In this document: in pieces, positions 35,575 to 45,324 of the stretch
How the letters are laid out: each line of letters opens with the position of its first letter
Numbering within the stretch: position 1 is the first letter of the stretch
NCBI GenBank assembly: GCA_030429955.1
Contig: JAUIGO010000010.1
Location: forward strand, 1-64,000
From: Bacteroidia bacterium
GTDB taxonomy: Bacteria > Bacteroidota > Bacteroidia > Flavobacteriales > Flavobacteriaceae
Direction of reading: 5' to 3'
DNA length: 64,000 bases
Notes under the pieces: model-generated
The model's input: the letters and a program-made list of their open reading frames with translations, nothing else
Told to the model about the DNA's origin: nothing
Database searches by the model: none
Program-made: the position numbers and the translations under genes

Positions 35575-38500
35575 TTATGCTTTGTTTGTATTCCTTACCT
35601 TGGTTTGATACACCACATTTGGTTTTGTACCAACACTTTCCAATAAGTGATACGCTCTTTCATCATCTTTTAATGCTGCAATATCATTGTGTTTCTCATT
35701 GATATCACCAAACTTAATTGCTCCATTGCTACAAGCAACTGAACATGCCGTTTTAAATTCGTTAGGTTTTACTTCTCTTCCATCACGTTTTGCATCAAGA
35801 ATTGTTTTTTGTGTCATTTGAATACACATAGAACATTTTTCCATCACACCTCGAGATCTTACAGTAACGTCTGGATTAATAACCATACGACCTAAATCAT
35901 CATTCATGTGGTAATCAAATTCATCATTTTCATTGTATAGGAACCAGTTAAAACGACGCACTTTGTAAGGACAGTTGTTTGCACAGTATCTTGTACCTAC
36001 ACAACGGTTATACGCCATGTGGTTTTGACCTTGACGACCATGAGATGTTGCTGCCACAGGACAAACTGTTTCACAAGGTGCATGATTACAATGCTGACAC
36101 ATGATTGGTTGGAACGCTACTTGCGGATTAGCTGATGGAGATTCCATTTCGCCAAACGTACTAAGTGAACTTCCTAATCCTTTTATATTATCTTTCTTTT
36201 CATCATCACCTTCAAATGATTCTTCAGATGAATAATATCTATCTATACGTAGCCAATGCATATCACGACTACGACGAATTTCTTCTTTACCAACAACTGG
36301 AACGTTATTTTCAGCATGACATGCTATCACACATGCTCCACATCCTGTACAAGCATTTAAATCTATAGACAGATTAAAATGATGTCCAATTGAACGATCA
36401 AATTCATCCCAAAGATCAACGTCTGGAGATGTTACTGCAGTTGGTTCATGGTTTAAAGATACCATTGGCATTGGATTCCAAACACTTGATTTCTCAGTAT
36501 TAAAAATTTCCAACGTGGTTTCTCTAATTATGTCACCACGACCCATTAACGTATTGTGCAACTGTACACAAGCAAATTCGTGTTTGCCTGAAGCAGCTTC
36601 AATAGTTACATCTTGTGTTGGGTTAAAGTTTGTATATAATGGGAAGGCATTGACACCTGTTTGCATTTCAGATTTCAACCCTTCGGTTCTACCATAACCA
36701 AATGATAAACCTACAGTGCCTTTTGCTTGACCTGGTTGAATAATTACTGGAGCAGTAATTGTTACTCCATTTACTGTAACATTAGCATACTTACCGTTTA
36801 ATCCACCTGTTGCATCATGACTACTTTGATTAAAGAATGTACTTGGCTCTAAATATAAGCCTAACTCCTTAGCATCAGCTTCAGAAACAGTTAAATAGTT
36901 GTCCCAAGTTGTTCTTGTTAAAGGATCAGGAAACTCTTGCAACCATGGGTTATTAGCTTGTTGGCCGTCTCCCATTCCTGTTTTTGGATAAAGTGTCAAC
37001 TCCATTCCAGAAGATGCTGTTGACGCTAGAATATTAGCAATTGCACTTAAGTTTGTGCTAATAGGTTCTTCAGTTGCTTCATCAACATTATTTTCAGAAG
37101 TTTCTTCAGTAGCAGTTGTAGCTCCAACAAATACACCATCGTGTAATGCTTGATTCCATGATGAGCCATTTAATATATTGGTATTCCAATTGTCTTTAAT
37201 ATAATCATGGTAAGACATACTATTGCCATTCCATATTAATAAAGCTTCTTGAAATTGTCTTGTATCAAATAAAGGGCGAATAGCTGGTTGTGTTAAACCA
37301 TAGTGTCCTTTTTTCATTTCAACATCTCCCCAAGATTCTAAGTAATGAGGTGCAGCTGCAATGTACTGAGCATTAATTGATGTTTCATCTTCCTTCATGG
37401 AAAACGCAACAGTCATATTAACATTAGCTAAACCAGAAGTAAATTCTTCTGAATTTGGTAAGCTATAAACTGGGTTTACACCACTCATAATCAAAACACC
37501 AACAGTTCCTGCATTCATATCAGCAACTAATTTTGAAACCTCAGCATTATTACCTTGTCTTGTTTTTATAGCTGTTTTAGGGTCAAATGCCTTACTTGAA
37601 AGTGCTTCATTAATAGCGAGCACTAAAGTTTGAGCATTGACATCTTGAATTCCAGAAACCACAACAGCGTTACTGCCAGCTTTAAGCAATTCAGATGCAG
37701 CAGAATTTACAGCTTCTTCAATATGCTCGGGAAGATTACCTGATACTGCATTGCCTGTGATTTTTCCGTATAATTTAGCTAAAGCTACTTTTTGTTCGCT
37801 TGGTCTTAAAGGAACACGTTTATCTGCATTAGCTCCAGTTAAGCTCATGTTAGATTCAAACTGAATATGACGAGACATTTTCCCTTCTTTAGGAATACGT
37901 CCTTTTGTGTATCCTGAATCAAATCCGCCTCCTTGCCAATCTCCTAAGAAATCAGCTGCAATAGACACAATAGTCATTGCTTTAGAGAAATCGTAATTAG
38001 CTAAACCACGTTCTCCATATTTATTTTGGTAAGCGTCAGCAGCGGCAGATTCTGAAATTGCATCATACACTACATGACGAACATTACCATACTTTTCTTT
38101 AAACTCTGAAATTAATTTAGATGTTGATGGACTTGCAAAAGTTTGTGTTAATAACACAATATCTTTTCCTGAAGCCATAGCAGCATTAAGTCCAGCAGTT
38201 GTATCAGCATCAAACTCAACCCAAGAACTATCTTCTCCGTTTTTCTTAGGATTAGCGACTCTTAAGCTGTCATATAAATCCAATACAGAAGCATTAACTC
38301 TAGCGTTTGCTCCTCCATTGGCAGCAGCTAAATCATTGTTTTCGATTTTAATAGGACGACCTTCACGTGTTTTTACCAATACGCTTGCAAAATCATATCC
38401 ATTGGCAATTGTTGATGCATAATAGTTTGCAACGCCAGGAATAATCTGATCTGGTTGCACAACGTAAGGAATAGATTTAATCACTGGTCCTTCACAAGCT

Positions 38501-38709
38501 GCCAAAGATGCAGCAGCAGTACTAAAACCAACGTATTTTAAGAAATCACGTCGTGTTGTAGAAGAAGATTCCAATGTTTTTTTATCGCCTAAAAATTCAT
38601 CTACAGGAATTTCTTGAACAAACTCTTTGTGCTTTAGCGCCTCAACAAATGAGCTACCATTTTCATTTAGCTCTTCAACACTTTTCCAGTATTTCTTGTT
38701 TGATGACAT
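35575..38709 (-). CDS. actB: Alternative complex III subunit ActB (iron-sulfur/molybdopterin-like)
   Basis: A 1044-aa periplasmic subunit. A twin-arginine signal (RRDFLKYVGFSTAAASLAAC, around residue 52) exports it folded; the following Cys may be lipidated. The N-terminal two-thirds resemble a molybdopterin oxidoreductase but, in this family, carry no cofactor. The C-terminal third (about 755-1000) is ferredoxin-like, with the Cys groups CTGCGACVIAC, CQHCNHAPCETVC, CANNCP and CSMC...CSVAC that hold iron-sulfur clusters. It passes electrons from quinol to the heme subunits. It sits between actA and actC as usual. Confidence 0.95.
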   Translation of the reverse strand: MSSNKKYWKSVEELNENGSSFVEALKHKEFVQEIPVDEFLGDKKTLESSSTTRRDFLKYVGFSTAAASLAACEGPVIKSIPYVVQPDQIIPGVANYYASTIANGYDFASVLVKTREGRPIKIENNDLAAANGGANARVNASVLDLYDSLRVANPKKNGEDSSWVEFDADTTAGLNAAMASGKDIVLLTQTFASPSTSKLISEFKEKYGNVRHVVYDAISESAAADAYQNKYGERGLANYDFSKAMTIVSIAADFLGDWQGGGFDSGYTKGRIPKEGKMSRHIQFESNMSLTGANADKRVPLRPSEQKVALAKLYGKITGNAVSGNLPEHIEEAVNSAASELLKAGSNAVVVSGIQDVNAQTLVLAINEALSSKAFDPKTAIKTRQGNNAEVSKLVADMNAGTVGVLIMSGVNPVYSLPNSEEFTSGLANVNMTVAFSMKEDETSINAQYIAAAPHYLESWGDVEMKKGHYGLTQPAIRPLFDTRQFQEALLIWNGNSMSYHDYIKDNWNTNILNGSSWNQALHDGVFVGATTATEETSENNVDEATEEPISTNLSAIANILASTASSGMELTLYPKTGMGDGQQANNPWLQEFPDPLTRTTWDNYLTVSEADAKELGLYLEPSTFFNQSSHDATGGLNGKYANVTVNGVTITAPVIIQPGQAKGTVGLSFGYGRTEGLKSEMQTGVNAFPLYTNFNPTQDVTIEAASGKHEFACVQLHNTLMGRGDIIRETTLEIFNTEKSSVWNPMPMVSLNHEPTAVTSPDVDLWDEFDRSIGHHFNLSIDLNACTGCGACVIACHAENNVPVVGKEEIRRSRDMHWLRIDRYYSSEESFEGDDEKKDNIKGLGSSLSTFGEMESPSANPQVAFQPIMCQHCNHAPCETVCPVAATSHGRQGQNHMAYNRCVGTRYCANNCPYKVRRFNWFLYNENDEFDYHMNDDLGRMVINPDVTVRSRGVMEKCSMCIQMTQKTILDAKRDGREVKPNEFKTACSVACSNGAIKFGDINEKHNDIAALKDDERAYHLLESVGTKPNVVYQTKVRNTNKA

Positions 38710-38738
38710 ATTATAATTGAATTAACTTCTTTAATATT

Positions 38739-40028
38739 TTAGTAATGACATTTACCACATTCCAAACCACCCATTTGAGCAGCTGTTAGTTGGTCAACAC
38801 CATATTTTTTTGATAATTGTTCGTGTATTTTTGTATAATACTCGTTGTCTTGAACTTTCACGTTAGTTTCTCTGTGACAGTTAATACACCATCCCATTGT
38901 TAATGGTGAGTATTGATACATAATCTCCATTTCTTCAACAGGTCCATGACATGTTTGACATTCTAAACCTGCAACAGACACATGCTGTGAGTGATTGAAG
39001 TAAGCAAAATCAGGTAGATTGTGTATTCTTACCCATTTAACAGGTTGCGTTTCTCCAGTGTATTGTTGATCTACATCATCCCAACCAGCAGCAGCATATA
39101 ATTTCTTGATTTCACCATCGTAAAACGCTTTATCGTATTCAGCTGTTGTTTCTCCATTATATTCATAAATTGATTTATGGCAATTCATACATACATTCAA
39201 CGAAGGTATTCCAGAAGTTTTACTCACTCTAGCTGAAGAGTGGCAATACTTACAGTCTATACCATTATCTCCTGCATGAATTTTATGAGAGAAATGGATT
39301 GGTTGTACTGGCTGATAACCTTGATCTACACCAACTTGCATCATATAACCATACGCAAAATAACCACTAGCTAACAAAAAGAAAATAGCAGTAACTAACA
39401 TTAAAAATTGGTTCTGTACAAATGCTTTCCATACTGACTTACGTTTTGTAGCTTCAGCTATTTCGACATTGTTTGCTTCTGCAAAACGACGTAATGTTTT
39501 ATTAACTAGAATTAAACCAAACGCTAATAGCATAAATAATAATGCTAAGGCTCCTAGAATTAAGTTGTTGGAAATTCCAGGTTCAGCAGGAGCAGCAGTA
39601 GAAACAGCTGTATCTCCAGTCTCTGAAGGAGCTGTAGTCGCTTCTGTAGCGGTATATGCAAGAATATCACTAATATCTTGATCTGAAAGTTGCGGCATAG
39701 CTGTCATTGCTGCGCCATTATATTCGTCGTAAATTTTGTTTGCATAAGCATCGCCAGATTTAACAACAGCGGCACTGTTACGAATCCATGCACTTATCCA
39801 TTCTCTATCTAAGCCTTGCTCATCTAACCTAGCCTCTACACCTCGAAGTGCAGGACCCGTAAGTTTTTTGTCTAAGCTATGGCATGCAGCACAATTGGTG
39901 TTGAACAAGGTTTTCCCTTTTGCAGGATCACCATCTTGAGCAAGTAATGTAGTAGAAAAAGTTAATAAAAAAACGAAACCAAGCAGTACACTTTTAATGG
40001 TTAAGTTACGGTATTTCACCTGTTTCAT
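38739..40028 (-). CDS. actA: Alternative complex III subunit ActA, multiheme cytochrome c
   Basis: A 429-aa multiheme cytochrome. A signal-like segment is followed by a monoheme cytochrome c domain (CAACH, about residues 45-110), a membrane helix pair (about 150-175 and 200-225), and a c3-type pentaheme domain with CKYCH, CMNCH, CQTCH, CINCH and CGKCH, so six CxxCH sites in all. It is the first gene of the operon. The start is uncertain: the ATG at 40028 gives a normal signal peptide (MKQVKYRNLTIKSVLLGF), while an in-frame ATG at 40073 is also downstream of the candidate -7 element at 40107; the longest frame to 40118 starts upstream of that element. Confidence 0.92.
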   Translation of the reverse strand: MKQVKYRNLTIKSVLLGFVFLLTFSTTLLAQDGDPAKGKTLFNTNCAACHSLDKKLTGPALRGVEARLDEQGLDREWISAWIRNSAAVVKSGDAYANKIYDEYNGAAMTAMPQLSDQDISDILAYTATEATTAPSETGDTAVSTAAPAEPGISNNLILGALALLFMLLAFGLILVNKTLRRFAEANNVEIAEATKRKSVWKAFVQNQFLMLVTAIFFLLASGYFAYGYMMQVGVDQGYQPVQPIHFSHKIHAGDNGIDCKYCHSSARVSKTSGIPSLNVCMNCHKSIYEYNGETTAEYDKAFYDGEIKKLYAAAGWDDVDQQYTGETQPVKWVRIHNLPDFAYFNHSQHVSVAGLECQTCHGPVEEMEIMYQYSPLTMGWCINCHRETNVKVQDNEYYTKIHEQLSKKYGVDQLTAAQMGGLECGKCHY

Positions 40029-40106
40029 ATTATTAGTAGAATTGTCTTCCAAACTTTGGTACGATTTTTTCATAAAAGAAAAATGTTCGGTTATAAAAAT
40101 CTCGCA

Positions 40107-40114
40107 CAAAAGTA
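40107..40114 (-). promoter_or_regulatory. -7 element of the act-cox operon
   Basis: Minus-strand TACTTTTG, a full match to TAnnTTTG. It lies 78 bp before the preferred actA start and 33 bp before the alternative ATG. No clear -33 TTG is seen. Confidence 0.4.
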
Positions 40115-40186
40115 ACATTTAAAGTCGATTTTAGAAATGTTAGAGAAGCGTTAATTTATAATTTATAAACATTCTAAATAATAATT

Positions 40187-40220
40187 TTGCAGATGTTTCC
40201 GTTGTTATGCTTTACATTTG
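40187..40220 (+). promoter_or_regulatory. Candidate promoter of the SPOR-domain gene
   Basis: TTG (40187-40189) followed after 23 nt by TACATTTG (40213-40220), a full -7 match, 17 bp before the start codon. The spacer is at the long end of the usual range. Confidence 0.5.
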
Positions 40221-40237
40221 CTGTAAAATAAAAAAAG

Positions 40238-40621
40238 ATGAAAAAAATTAAATCCAAGCACTTACTTCATATAGTATTTATTACACTCTTTTCTTTTGTT
40301 AATGTTACTGCTCAGCAAGCTACTGTTGAAGTGAATCAAGACAAGCAGATTGATGCCTTGTTAAAGATAAAGAAAGAGGTCAACGCTTCGGAAACTAATT
40401 ATACCATTCAAATTTATAGTGGTAATCGTCCAGGAGCTGAGAAAGCAAGGACTGATTTCAGGTCTTCTTTTGGCGAATGGGATTCTTCTATGGAGTTTGA
40501 AACACCAAACTATAAAATCTGGGTGGGCAATTTTAAAACACGTTTGGAAGCAGACAGAGCCTTGGTAAGAATAAAACAAAAATTTACCAATGCCTTTTAT
40601 TTTAAACCAAAAAAAGATTAA
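40238..40621 (+). CDS. Secreted SPOR-domain protein
   Basis: A 127-aa protein with a signal peptide (about residues 1-28, ending VTAQQ) and a C-terminal SPOR domain (about 55-123: 'NYTIQIYSGNRPGAEKARTDFRSSFGEW... YKIWVGNFKTRLEADRALVRIKQKFTNAFYF'). SPOR domains bind denuded peptidoglycan at division sites; here the protein is short and probably periplasmic. It stands alone, divergent from the act operon and convergent to infB with a shared terminator. The exact role is unknown. Confidence 0.85.
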   Translation: MKKIKSKHLLHIVFITLFSFVNVTAQQATVEVNQDKQIDALLKIKKEVNASETNYTIQIYSGNRPGAEKARTDFRSSFGEWDSSMEFETPNYKIWVGNFKTRLEADRALVRIKQKFTNAFYFKPKKD

Positions 40622-40632
40622 AAACTTAACAT

Positions 40633-40662
40633 AAAAAAAGCGACCTAATGGTCGCTTTTTTT
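40633..40662. terminator. Bidirectional terminator between SPOR gene and infB
   Basis: AAAAAGCGACC, loop TAAT, GGTCGCTTTTT: a perfect stem flanked by A and T runs on both sides, placed between two convergent stop codons. Confidence 0.9.
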
Positions 40663-40679
40663 AACTTACGTAATAAAAC

Positions 40680-43439
40680 TTATTTCAATTTCTTTTTTAC
40701 AGCAACTTCTTGGAAAGCTTCAATAACATCTCCTTCAAAAATATCATTGTAGTTTTTTATTTGTATTCCACAATCATATCCTTTTGCTACTTCTTTAACA
40801 TCGTCTTTAAAGCGTTTTAAAGATGCTAATTCACCAGTATAAATTACTACACCTTCACGAATCAATCTGATGCCAGAATTTCTAAATATTTTTCCACTGG
40901 TTACCATACAACCTGCAATAGTGCCAATTTTAGAAATTTTAAAGGTTTCCCTAATTTCTGCCGTTCCAGTGATTTCTTCTTTAAATACTGGCGACAACAT
41001 ACCTTCCATAGCATCCTTTAAGTCATTGATAGCGTCATAAATGATGGAATACATTCTGATATCTATTTCTTCCTTATCTGCTATTTGACGAGCATTACCC
41101 ATTGGTCTAACATTAAATCCAATGATAATGGCATCAGAAGCAGACGCTAACAAGACATCACTTTCTGTAATGGCTCCAACGGCTTTGTGTATGATGTTAA
41201 CTTGAATTTCTTCGGTTGATAATTTCTGGAACGAATCTGTTAGCGCTTCTACAGAACCATCAACATCACCTTTAAGAATGACATTAAGCTCTTTAAAGTC
41301 GCCTAAGGCAATACGACGGCCAATTTCATCTAACGTAATATGGCGTTGTGTTCTAACAGATTGTTCGCGTTGTAATTGAGTGCGCTTTGCGGCAATAGAT
41401 TTTGCCTCACGTTCATCTTCAAAAACATTGAATTTATCTCCAGCTTGAGGTGCACCGTCCAATCCTAATATAGAAACAGGCGTTGATGGTCCAGCTTCAG
41501 TAACATCGTTTCCACGCTCATCGTGCATGGCTTTAACCTTACCACTATTTTTTCCTGCCAACACATAATCTCCGATACGAAGAGTTCCTGCCTGAACTAA
41601 GACTGTTGACACATAGCCTCGACCTTTATCTAGGAACGCTTCAACCACAGTTCCTATTGCTGGTTTATTTGGATTAGCTTTTAGCTCTAACAATTCAGCT
41701 TCAAGCAATACTTTTTCTAATAATTCTTTAACTCCAGTTCCTACTTTAGCAGAAATATCATGTGATTGAATTTTTCCGCCCCAATCTTCAACTAACAAAT
41801 TCATTTGAGCTAATCCTTCTTTTATTTTTTCAGGATTTGCATCTGGCTTATCAATTTTATTAATTGCAAAAACTATAGGAACTCCAGCTGCTTGAGCGTG
41901 TGAGATTGCTTCTTTGGTTTGAGGCATAATATCATCGTCTGCTGCGGCTACAATAATTGCTATGTCTGTAACTTGAGCTCCACGTGCACGCATGGCTGTA
42001 AAGGCTTCGTGACCAGGTGTATCTAAAAATGCTATTTTTTGACCACCATCCAGCTCAACACTGTATGCGCCAATATGCTGTGTAATGCCTCCAGATTCTC
42101 CTGCAATTACATTTTCTTTACGTATGTAATCAAGAAGCGATGTTTTACCGTGATCTACGTGACCCATTACAGTTACTATTGGTGCTCTTGGCAATAAATC
42201 TTCTGGCTTATCTTCAAATTCTTGAATAGATTCTTCAATATCAGCAGTTACAAATTCTACTTCATAACCAAATTCATCAGCAACAATTGACAAGGTTTCA
42301 GCATCAAGACGTTGATTCATAGTTACCATCATACCTAATGACATACAGGCTGAGATAATTTGAGTTACAGAAACATCCATCATTGTTGCAACCTCACTTG
42401 CGGTAACAAACTCTGTAACTTTTAAGATTTTACTTTCAGCTGCTTGCTGTTGTAAATCTTTTTCGGTTTGCTCTCTATGCTGATCTCTTTTATCTCTTCT
42501 GTATTTTGCGCCCTTTCCTTTGCTTGACTTACCTTGAAGTTTTTCTAAGGTTTCACGCACTTGTTTTTGAACTTCTTCTGCGCTTGGCTCTTCTTTTACT
42601 GCTTGTGATCTACGTTGTTGACCTCCTCTACTTTTACCTCTTTTGTCTCTATTGTCTCTTCCTGTAGATTGCCCTCCGTTTCCTGAAGGACCCACTTTGC
42701 TTATTCTTCTACGTTTTTTCTTAGCGTCAGCTTTTTTGTCTCCTGGCTTTTTATCTTCCTTCTTTTTCTTTGGTTTATTGAATTGGGAAAGATCTATTTT
42801 ATCTCCAGAAATTTTAGGCCCAGAAAGTTTTTGATACTTAGTTGTAACTTTTTGTTCTTTTGGCTCTTCTGTTTCTTCTGTTTTTGCAACGGAAACTTTT
42901 TCGGTTTTTTCTTCCTCAACTTTTTGCTCCTCTTTCTTAGTTGCTTCTACCTTTTTATCTTCATCCTTTGACGTCTCTACCTTAGGTGTTTCAGCCTTTT
43001 TCTCTTCAACTTTTGGAGCTTCTATGATTTTCTCCTCAACTTTAGGAGCTTCTTCTTTTTTAGGTTCAGCAGCTTTCTTTTTTGGCTTATCCAAGTCAAT
43101 TTTTCCAATTTGCTTAGGACCTTCTAAAGTAGTTTTAGCTTTCACTACTTCCCTTTTTGATGCTTCTTCTTTTTTGAGTTTTGCTTCAATTTCCTTTTCG
43201 CGCTCAACTCTTAACGCCTCTTTTTCTTTTAGTTTTGCTTCACTAACTTCTTTAGAGGCGACTTTTTTATTTGCATCAGTTTCAAATTCATCAGATAGTA
43301 CTTGATATACCTCATCTGAGATTTTGGTAGTAGGACGCTTCTCTATTTCGATGCCTTTGGTTTCTAAAAAATCAACTGCTCGATCAATAGAGATATTTAA
43401 CTCTCTTAATACTTTATTTAATCTAATTGTTTCAGCCAT
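40680..43439 (-). CDS. infB: Translation initiation factor IF-2
   Basis: A 919-aa IF-2. Residues about 1-340 are a long, charged Lys/Glu/Pro-rich region of low complexity after a short IF2_N motif at the start ([21 protein letters not shown]); a second IF2_N-like segment is near residues 335-390. The GTPase domain follows (GHVDHGKTS at about 430, [17 protein letters not shown]), then the C1 and C2 domains that bind fMet-tRNA. It is the last gene of rimP-nusA-infB and ends at a bidirectional terminator. The long low-complexity arm is normal for Bacteroidota. Confidence 0.97.
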   Translation of the reverse strand: MAETIRLNKVLRELNISIDRAVDFLETKGIEIEKRPTTKISDEVYQVLSDEFETDANKKVASKEVSEAKLKEKEALRVEREKEIEAKLKKEEASKREVVKAKTTLEGPKQIGKIDLDKPKKKAAEPKKEEAPKVEEKIIEAPKVEEKKAETPKVETSKDEDKKVEATKKEEQKVEEEKTEKVSVAKTEETEEPKEQKVTTKYQKLSGPKISGDKIDLSQFNKPKKKKEDKKPGDKKADAKKKRRRISKVGPSGNGGQSTGRDNRDKRGKSRGGQQRRSQAVKEEPSAEEVQKQVRETLEKLQGKSSKGKGAKYRRDKRDQHREQTEKDLQQQAAESKILKVTEFVTASEVATMMDVSVTQIISACMSLGMMVTMNQRLDAETLSIVADEFGYEVEFVTADIEESIQEFEDKPEDLLPRAPIVTVMGHVDHGKTSLLDYIRKENVIAGESGGITQHIGAYSVELDGGQKIAFLDTPGHEAFTAMRARGAQVTDIAIIVAAADDDIMPQTKEAISHAQAAGVPIVFAINKIDKPDANPEKIKEGLAQMNLLVEDWGGKIQSHDISAKVGTGVKELLEKVLLEAELLELKANPNKPAIGTVVEAFLDKGRGYVSTVLVQAGTLRIGDYVLAGKNSGKVKAMHDERGNDVTEAGPSTPVSILGLDGAPQAGDKFNVFEDEREAKSIAAKRTQLQREQSVRTQRHITLDEIGRRIALGDFKELNVILKGDVDGSVEALTDSFQKLSTEEIQVNIIHKAVGAITESDVLLASASDAIIIGFNVRPMGNARQIADKEEIDIRMYSIIYDAINDLKDAMEGMLSPVFKEEITGTAEIRETFKISKIGTIAGCMVTSGKIFRNSGIRLIREGVVIYTGELASLKRFKDDVKEVAKGYDCGIQIKNYNDIFEGDVIEAFQEVAVKKKLK

Positions 43440-43466
43440 AAACTGCTTTAATATATGCTAAATATG

Positions 43467-44699
43467 TTATTCTTCAAATTCTTCTCTAAGAATTCTGACA
43501 ACTTCATTAATTGTTTCTTCTTCTAAATCTGTACGTTTTACTAAATCATCAACATCTTGTTCTAAGATACTTTTTGCTGTATCAAGTCCTACTTTAGAGA
43601 ACTCTGCAATAATCCAAGAATCTATTTCATCTGAGAATTCAGAAAGCTCAACATCTTCTTCAACGCCTTCTCTGAATACATCAATTTCATAGCCTGTTAA
43701 TTGTCCTGCTAAACGAATATTGTGACCTCCTCTACCAATTGCTTTACTTACTTCTTCTGGTTTTAAGATGACTTCTGCACGACCATTTTCTTCGTCTAGT
43801 TTAATAGATGTTACTCTTGCTGGACTTAAGGCTCTGGTTATGTATAATTGTATATTGTTTGTGTAGTTGATAACATCTATGTTTTCATTGCCTAGTTCGC
43901 GAACAATACCATGAATTCTTGATCCTTTCATACCAACGCAAGCTCCAACTGGGTCAATTCTATCATCATAAGAATCTACTGCAACTTTGGCCTTTTCACC
44001 TGGAATTCTCACAACGTTTTTAACCGAGATTAAGCCATCAAAAACTTCTGGGATTTCTTGTTCAAATAATTTTTCTAAGAACAAAGGTGATGTACGAGAC
44101 ATAATGATTGCTGGCTTATTGCCTTTAAGCTCTACACTTTCAATAACTCCTCTTACATTTTCTCCTTTTCTGAAAAAATCTGAAGGGATTTGTTTTTCTT
44201 TTGGTAAAATTATCTCATTGCCTTCATCATCCAATAAAATGATGGCTCTGTGGCGAATATGATGCACCTCAGCTGTATAAATCTCTCCTATTAAATCTTT
44301 GAACTGCTTGTAGATATTGGTGTTATCGTGTTCGTGAATTTTAGAAATCAGGTTTTGTCTTAATGCTAAAATGGCACGTCTTCCTAAATCTATGAGTTTT
44401 ACTTCTTCAGAAACATCTTCACCAACTTCAAAATCAGGTTCAATTTTTCGTGCTTCAGACAATGATATTTCTTGATTAGGTTCCTCTACTTCACCATCAG
44501 CTACAACTACTCTATTTCGCCAAATTTCTAAATCTCCTTTATCTGGGTTTATAATAATATCAAAATTATCATCATCACCAAACTTCTTCTTTAATGCATT
44601 TCTAAATACATCTTCTAAAATCGCCATTAAGGTTACACGATCTATTAACTTGTCGTCCTTAAATTCTGAAAATGAGTCAATTAACGCAATATTTTCCAT
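43467..44699 (-). CDS. nusA: Transcription termination/antitermination factor NusA
   Basis: A 410-aa NusA with the N-terminal RNA polymerase-binding domain (residues 1 to about 125), an S1 domain (about 130-200), and two KH domains (about 205-350; 'VGACVGMKGSRIHGIVRELGNENIDVI' and 'SKAIGRGGHNIRLAGQLTGYEIDV'). A short C-terminal segment remains, without the two full acidic repeats of gammaproteobacterial NusA. NusA promotes pausing and intrinsic termination, which is notable because the leader of this operon contains a terminator-like hairpin (45190-45210). It lies 15 bp after rimP. Confidence 0.97.
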   Translation of the reverse strand: MENIALIDSFSEFKDDKLIDRVTLMAILEDVFRNALKKKFGDDDNFDIIINPDKGDLEIWRNRVVVADGEVEEPNQEISLSEARKIEPDFEVGEDVSEEVKLIDLGRRAILALRQNLISKIHEHDNTNIYKQFKDLIGEIYTAEVHHIRHRAIILLDDEGNEIILPKEKQIPSDFFRKGENVRGVIESVELKGNKPAIIMSRTSPLFLEKLFEQEIPEVFDGLISVKNVVRIPGEKAKVAVDSYDDRIDPVGACVGMKGSRIHGIVRELGNENIDVINYTNNIQLYITRALSPARVTSIKLDEENGRAEVILKPEEVSKAIGRGGHNIRLAGQLTGYEIDVFREGVEEDVELSEFSDEIDSWIIAEFSKVGLDTAKSILEQDVDDLVKRTDLEEETINEVVRILREEFEE

Positions 44700-44714
44700 A
44701 ACTCTTTTACTGGA

Positions 44715-45179
44715 TTAAAATTTTATCTTAACTTTTGCTTCTATAATATCATTATACGCCAACTCTACTTTATTTTGTATAGTGACTTTACCTTTCCCAA
44801 CTTCTTTGGGCTCTCTTGATTTCCATTTTAGTGTGATACAATCTTCATTAGCATCCGTTAAAATGGCTTCAAATTTTTGGTTATTGGTTGCTTTAACATC
44901 AACCGTTCTGCCAATATTTTTCTTATACTGTCTTTTATGACTCATTGGAATGGTTGCACCAGCTGAAGCTACTTCAAGAGAAAAATCTTCTTCCTCTCTG
45001 TCTAAGTTATGCTCAATGGCTCGACTTACAAACATGCAATCTTCAACCGAAACACCATGATCACCATCAATTACTACTTTAATGGTATTGCCTGAAAGAA
45101 CATCAAAATCTATAAGAAACAAATCTTTACGTTCTTCAAGGCAATCGTCTAATAAAGTCCTTACTTTACTTCTAAACAT
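44715..45179 (-). CDS. rimP: Ribosome maturation factor RimP
   Basis: A 154-aa RimP, needed for assembly of the 30S subunit. The two-domain family features are visible: 'LFLIDFDVLSGNTIKVVIDGDHGVSVEDCMFVSRAIEHNLDREEEDFSLEVASAGA' and a C-terminal SH3-like barrel. The ATG at 45179 lies 10 nt downstream of the hairpin at 45190-45210. It is first in the rimP-nusA-infB operon, the conserved bacterial order, with a promoter at 45236-45267. Confidence 0.94.
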   Translation of the reverse strand: MFRSKVRTLLDDCLEERKDLFLIDFDVLSGNTIKVVIDGDHGVSVEDCMFVSRAIEHNLDREEEDFSLEVASAGATIPMSHKRQYKKNIGRTVDVKATNNQKFEAILTDANEDCITLKWKSREPKEVGKGKVTIQNKVELAYNDIIEAKVKIKF

Positions 45180-45189
45180 AGTATAAAAA

Positions 45190-45210
45190 GAGGGGACTTT
45201 TCGTCCCCTC
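45190..45210 (-). promoter_or_regulatory. Terminator-like hairpin in the rimP leader
   Basis: GAGGGGAC (45190-45197), 5-nt loop, GTCCCCTC (45203-45210): a perfect 8-bp GC-rich stem followed on the minus strand by TTTTT and then, 10 nt from the stem, by the rimP ATG. It is in the transcribed leader if the promoter at 45236-45267 is right, so it could act as an attenuator of rimP-nusA-infB or occlude the start. Confidence 0.7.
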
Positions 45211-45235
45211 GCTTATTCTTTTTCTTACAACGCTG

Positions 45236-45267
45236 CAAATATACAACATTTTAATGGATTATTACAA
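45236..45267 (-). promoter_or_regulatory. Promoter of rimP-nusA-infB
   Basis: Minus-strand TTTG (TTG at 45265-45267) is followed after 21 nt by TATATTTG (45236-45243), a full -7 match. Transcription would start around 45230, giving a leader of about 50 nt that includes the hairpin. Confidence 0.65.
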
Positions 45268-45270
45268 ACG

Positions 45271-45300
45271 TTGAGTTATCAATTTTTTTCGCTAAATTTA
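45271..45300 (+). promoter_or_regulatory. Promoter of the universal stress protein gene
   Basis: TTG (45271-45273), 19-nt spacer, TAAATTTA (45293-45300, 7 of 8). The start codon at 45325 is 24 bp further. It lies back to back with the rimP promoter. Confidence 0.55.
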
Positions 45301-45324
45301 AAAGGTTTAACACTTTGTCTGAAT

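Noticed and set aside
42643-43305. Plus-strand frames opposite infB
   Set aside because: They are antisense to the charged low-complexity arm of IF-2 and translate to Phe/Ser/Leu-rich sequence.
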